Below, piece after piece: positions 13,673-16,834 of a stretch of 16,834 bases of DNA. A model generated the notes under the pieces. That model made no database searches. It was not told the origin of the DNA and worked only from the letters and a program-made list of their open reading frames with translations. The position numbers and the translations under genes are program-made. The stretch's first letter is position 1; each line of letters opens with the position of its first letter. The stretch comes from Desulfobacca acetoxidans (GTDB lineage: Bacteria; Desulfobacterota; Desulfobaccia; Desulfobaccales; 0-14-0-80-60-11), in NCBI GenBank assembly GCA_022736495.1, contig DZCR01000031.1, positions 1-16,834 of the forward strand, read 5' to 3'.

Positions 13673-15397
13673 ATGAGTCAGCCCTCCCGCCAGTTCAGAA
13701 TCGCCAAACCCCTCTGGCGCCCCATAACCTGGGGTGACGGGGTGGTCTTTGTCGGTCTGGCGTTGCTCCTTTACCTGGGTATCCGTATCGGGCTGGGGGC
13801 TCCGGCGGTCGTCACAGGTCCGGAAATTGAACTGGCTCCCAGGGTCTTGCCTTATTATGTGGGCCTCTCTTTGGGGCGCATGGTGGCAGCCTATATCCTT
13901 TCCATTATCTTTTCCATGGGTTTCGGTTACCTCGCGGCACGGAGCCGCAGCGCGGAGAAGTTTCTGATCCCGCTCCTGGATGTCCTGCAGAGCGTGCCCA
14001 TCCTGTCATTTTTGCCGGTGGCCCTGCTGAGCCTGAGCGCTATCTTGCCCATCCCCTGGGCGGTGGAGTTGTCCTCCATTATCCTGATTTTTACCAGCCA
14101 GGCCTGGAATATCGGTTTCGCCTGGTATCAATCGCTGACGACTATTCCCCGCAACCTCAGGCAGGCCAGCACCATCTTCCGGTTTAACGGCTGGCTGCGG
14201 TTTAAGACCTTAGAACTGCCCTTTGCCGCCATCAGCCTGATCTGGAACAGCATGGCCAGTTGGGCCGGCGGCTGGTTTTTCCTGATGGCTGCAGAAATTT
14301 TCAGCGTGGGGCAACGGAATTTTCGGCTGCCGGGGTTGGGGGCCTACCTGCAGGAGGCCGCCAACCGCGGCAGTTTCGAGGGCATTGCCTGGGGCCTGGG
14401 AGCCCTGATCCTCACCATCGTCACCCTGGACCAACTGGTGTGGCGCCCTCTCTTGGCCTGGTCCGAACGGTTTACCATCTCTATGGTTGAGGGGGCTACC
14501 CCCCCTCCGTCCTGGTTCTACGATGCCTTGAGGAATTCCCGGCTCTTGCATTTCCTGAAAACCTCCTTACTGGAGCCTCCCTGGAGAAGGTTGGATGAAT
14601 GGCTGACCAGTTCGTTCACGGCTAAAGCGGCCACCGGCAGGCCGAAGCGCCAACATGTCTGGTTCTGGTATATTTTAGCAGCGGCGGCTTTTCTGGGAGT
14701 GAGTTATGGCATCTTTCTGGCTGCCCAAATGCTCTGGACCTTGCCGCTGGAAAAATGGGGCGATATCGCTTTGGGCACGTTTTTCACTCTGCTGCGGGTC
14801 ATTACGGCGCTCCTGATTGCCTTGGGGTGGACCATTCCGGTGGGCGTCGCCATCGGGAGCAATCCCCGCCTGTCTGCCTGGCTCCAGCCGGTGGTCCAGA
14901 TCGCGGCATCGTTGCCTGCGACCGCCCTTTTCCCGGTCCTGCTCCTCCTCGTCTTAGGGCTGCCCGGAGGCCTTGATATGGCGGCTATTCTGCTCATGTT
15001 GCTGGGAACTCAGTGGTATCTCCTGTTTAACATTATCGCCGGGGCCAGCGCCATTCCCCGGGAACTGCGGTATACCACGGATTTGCTGCAATTGAGGCGC
15101 TGGGAGCGCTGGCGTTCCCTCATCCTGCCGGCCATTTTCCCTTATACCATCACTGGGGCCATCGCGGCCGGGGGCGGAGCCTGGAATGCCAGCGTCGTGG
15201 CAGAATATACCCAATTCGGCGGCAAGACCTTCCACACCATCGGGGTCGGGGCCTTGATTGCCGAAGCCACCGGGTCCGGCGATTTCCCGTTGTTACTGGC
15301 CGCCACCCTCGCTTTGATCCTGACCGTGGTAACCATCAACCGGCTTTTCTGGCAGCGGTTATACCGCCTGGCCGAAGAACGCTATCGGATGGAGTGA
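13673..15397 (+). CDS. NitT/TauT-like ABC transporter, permease with two fused transmembrane domains
   Basis: The 574-residue product has two BPD_transp_1 modules in one chain: residues about 60-270 and 360-565, each with about six helices, joined by a soluble linker (about 275-325). Each half carries a cytoplasmic coupling-helix (EAA-like) region: IPRNLRQASTIFRFNGWLRF in the first and IPRELRYTTDLLQLRRWERW in the second, each followed by a short LP motif. These resemble nitrate/sulfonate/taurine-type permeases (SsuC, TauC). A fused double permease with an AAA-associated-domain ATPase is a recurrent but, to my knowledge, uncharacterised combination. I start at ATG 13673 (MSQPSRQF) rather than the in-frame TTG at 13655; the ribosome binding site is weak (TTAGAG). 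The gene lies under the M-box attenuator, and the ATPase follows after 3 bases. No binding protein gene is visible. Confidence 0.9.
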   Translation: MSQPSRQFRIAKPLWRPITWGDGVVFVGLALLLYLGIRIGLGAPAVVTGPEIELAPRVLPYYVGLSLGRMVAAYILSIIFSMGFGYLAARSRSAEKFLIPLLDVLQSVPILSFLPVALLSLSAILPIPWAVELSSIILIFTSQAWNIGFAWYQSLTTIPRNLRQASTIFRFNGWLRFKTLELPFAAISLIWNSMASWAGGWFFLMAAEIFSVGQRNFRLPGLGAYLQEAANRGSFEGIAWGLGALILTIVTLDQLVWRPLLAWSERFTISMVEGATPPPSWFYDALRNSRLLHFLKTSLLEPPWRRLDEWLTSSFTAKAATGRPKRQHVWFWYILAAAAFLGVSYGIFLAAQMLWTLPLEKWGDIALGTFFTLLRVITALLIALGWTIPVGVAIGSNPRLSAWLQPVVQIAASLPATALFPVLLLLVLGLPGGLDMAAILLMLLGTQWYLLFNIIAGASAIPRELRYTTDLLQLRRWERWRSLILPAIFPYTITGAIAAGGGAWNASVVAEYTQFGGKTFHTIGVGALIAEATGSGDFPLLLAATLALILTVVTINRLFWQRLYRLAEERYRME

Positions 15398-15400
15398 CCC

Positions 15401-16744
15401 ATGGCTGACAAAAACGGCTTCCTCCTGGAGCTCCGGCATATCAACCAGATTTACGGCGGCGGCGAGCAGATCTTCACCGCCATTCAGGATGTCAATCTGG
15501 CTCTGAACGATGGGGAATTTGCCACTCTGATGGGACCCACCGGCTGCGGCAAGAGCACCTTGCTGCGCATCATTACGGGGCTCCAGGCCCCCACCGCCGG
15601 AGAGGTGCTCTACCGGGGCGCCCCCCTGCAAGGGGTGAATCCCCATGCCACCATCGTCTTCCAAACCTTCGCCCTGTTTCCCTGGCTGACGGTCCAGGAA
15701 AACGTGGAAGTGGCCCTCAAGGCCCGGGGCGTGCCTCCAAAGCTGCGCACCACCCGGGCTTTGGACCTGTTGGACCGGGTGGGCCTGGACGGCTTTGAGA
15801 ACGCCTATCCCCGGGAACTCTCCGGCGGCATGCTCCAGAAAGTGGGCTTTGCCCGGGCCATGGCAGTGGAACCGGAGCTGCTCTGTCTGGACGAGCCGTT
15901 CTCCGCTCTGGACGTCCTCAGCGCCGAGTCCCTCCGGGGCGAACTGCTGGAGTTGTGGACCGGCGGCGTCATCCCCACCAGGGCCATTCTCCTGGCCACC
16001 CACAACATCGAAGAGGCCGTGCTCCTGGCGGACCGCATCCTGGTAATGGACAAGGACCCCGGCCGGGTCATCATGAATATGCAGGTGGACCTGCCGCATC
16101 CCCGGCAGCGCAAAAACCCTAAATTCCTGAATTTGGTGGACCGGGTCTACATGGTGTTGGCCGGCCACACCCAGCCGGAACACGTGGAACTGGGCACCGC
16201 GCCCGGCGAACCGGGGCGCACCCGGGCCCTGCCGCACATCAATATCGACGACCTGACGGGGCTCTTGGAACACCTGGACGGCATGCCCAACAACCGCGCG
16301 GACATCTACGCCCTGGCCCGGGAGCTGCAGATCAATTCCGATGAACTGCTGCGCCTCATCGAGGCGGCGGAGTTGCTGGGTTTTGCCAATATCGCCTACG
16401 GTGATATCACCCTGAATCCCCTGGGAGAAACCTTTGCCGAAGCCAGTATCCGGGCCCGCAAAGAGATTTTCGCCACCCGGATTCGCCGCCTGCCCCTGTT
16501 TAAATGGCTCCTCTCTATGCTCCGGGCCACCGATAAAAAGCAGTTGGAGTGGGATGTGATCCAGAAGGCCCTGGAACTGGAATTTCACGAAGAAGAAGCG
16601 GAACGCCAGTTAGACACCGCCATCGACTGGGGGCGCTACGCCGAAATCCTGGCTTATGACGACAGCAGCCAGGTCCTGTTCCTGGAGCCGGGCGGGGCCA
16701 CAGGGTTTATCAGAGAGAATGCCGGCGGTCCGGGTCCGCCATAG
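15401..16744 (+). CDS. ABC transporter ATP-binding protein with C-terminal AAA-associated domain
   Basis: Residues 8-235 are a complete ABC nucleotide-binding domain of the nitrate/sulfonate type: Walker A GPTGCGKST (45-53), Q-loop VFQTFALFPWLTV (86-98, Q88), signature LSGGMLQKVGFARA (140-153), Walker B ELLCLDEPFSALD (159-171, E165) and the H-loop histidine in ATHNIEEAV (199-207). Residues about 280-430 are an extra domain, containing NRADIYALARELQINSDELL and GDITLNPLGETFAEASIRAR, which I recognise as the AAA-associated C-terminal domain (AAA_assoc_C). Its helical and wing-like pattern suggests a winged-helix or sensory fold. The protein would drive the fused permease encoded just upstream; it starts 3 bases after that stop, with GGAG inside the upstream gene's end as its ribosome binding site. 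At 447 residues it is far longer than a plain SsuB/TauB (about 250). Confidence 0.93.
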   Translation: MADKNGFLLELRHINQIYGGGEQIFTAIQDVNLALNDGEFATLMGPTGCGKSTLLRIITGLQAPTAGEVLYRGAPLQGVNPHATIVFQTFALFPWLTVQENVEVALKARGVPPKLRTTRALDLLDRVGLDGFENAYPRELSGGMLQKVGFARAMAVEPELLCLDEPFSALDVLSAESLRGELLELWTGGVIPTRAILLATHNIEEAVLLADRILVMDKDPGRVIMNMQVDLPHPRQRKNPKFLNLVDRVYMVLAGHTQPEHVELGTAPGEPGRTRALPHINIDDLTGLLEHLDGMPNNRADIYALARELQINSDELLRLIEAAELLGFANIAYGDITLNPLGETFAEASIRARKEIFATRIRRLPLFKWLLSMLRATDKKQLEWDVIQKALELEFHEEEAERQLDTAIDWGRYAEILAYDDSSQVLFLEPGGATGFIRENAGGPGPP

Positions 16745-16834
16745 ACAGGACAAGTGTTTCACGAGCCCTGGTTCGGCGATGGGCATGTCCACATTTTTGC
16801 CTAAAACTGCCATTACCACTGGCCGATACCTTTG

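Noticed and set aside
13482..13676. 64-codon frame running through the riboswitch 3' end and terminator
   Set aside because: It overlaps the aptamer core and the attenuator, has no ribosome binding site, and resembles no known leader peptide.
15359..16588. 409-codon minus-strand frame antisense to the ABC ATPase
   Set aside because: The plus strand encodes all ABC motifs in order; the antisense product is Gln/Gly/His-rich with no domain.
16779..16834. Possible start of a third gene in the transporter operon (ATGGGCATG, open to the window end)
   Set aside because: Only 18 codons are visible, no Shine-Dalgarno sequence, and no recognisable sequence; cannot be supported.

Overview
The window looks like a chromosomal piece of an anaerobic, GC-rich Gram-negative bacterium, most likely Desulfobacterota (the old Deltaproteobacteria). 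This rests on gene content: a four-domain pyruvate:ferredoxin oxidoreductase, a CbrA-type symporter/sensor protein, a very large MscS channel and a periplasmic lytic transglycosylase. It is an inference; there is no rRNA or other phylogenetic marker here. I see no tRNA, CRISPR array, prophage or intact insertion sequence.

Layout. Bases 1-1593 (minus) carry a small two-helix membrane protein followed by the first 453 codons of an SLC5/SSS-type protein of the CbrA family; the arrangement resembles cbrX-cbrA of Pseudomonas. Bases 1974-5771 (minus) hold a 2-oxoacid:ferredoxin oxidoreductase locus in the order gamma-delta fusion, alpha, then an unusual 625-base gap, then beta. Bases 5931-9126 (minus) hold an atypical formyltransferase of the PurN fold and a ComEC/Rec2-type DNA uptake channel whose C-terminal metallo-beta-lactamase-like part has lost its metal motif. 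A lytic transglycosylase (9562-10395, plus) converges on an 862-residue MscS-family channel (13154-10566, minus), which has its own promoter.

The most notable part is 13316-16744 on the plus strand. A good sigma-70 promoter (TTGACA, 17 bases, TACAGT) starts a leader that matches the M-box (ykoK) magnesium riboswitch. A mutually exclusive antiterminator/intrinsic terminator pair follows. Downstream lie only two tightly coupled genes: a double-domain NitT/TauT-like ABC permease and an ABC ATPase with a C-terminal AAA-associated domain. There is no CorA, MgtE or MgtA gene. The leader is wired to switch the operon off when magnesium is abundant, so this ABC system, whose substrate is not known to me, is a candidate magnesium (or other divalent ion) importer, or a transporter needed in magnesium starvation.

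The remaining genes are ordinary in role: carbon metabolism (acetyl-CoA/pyruvate interconversion), cell-wall turnover, osmotic protection and DNA uptake. Only the riboswitch-transporter pair, the por subunits and the cbrX/cbrA-like pair form clear functional units.
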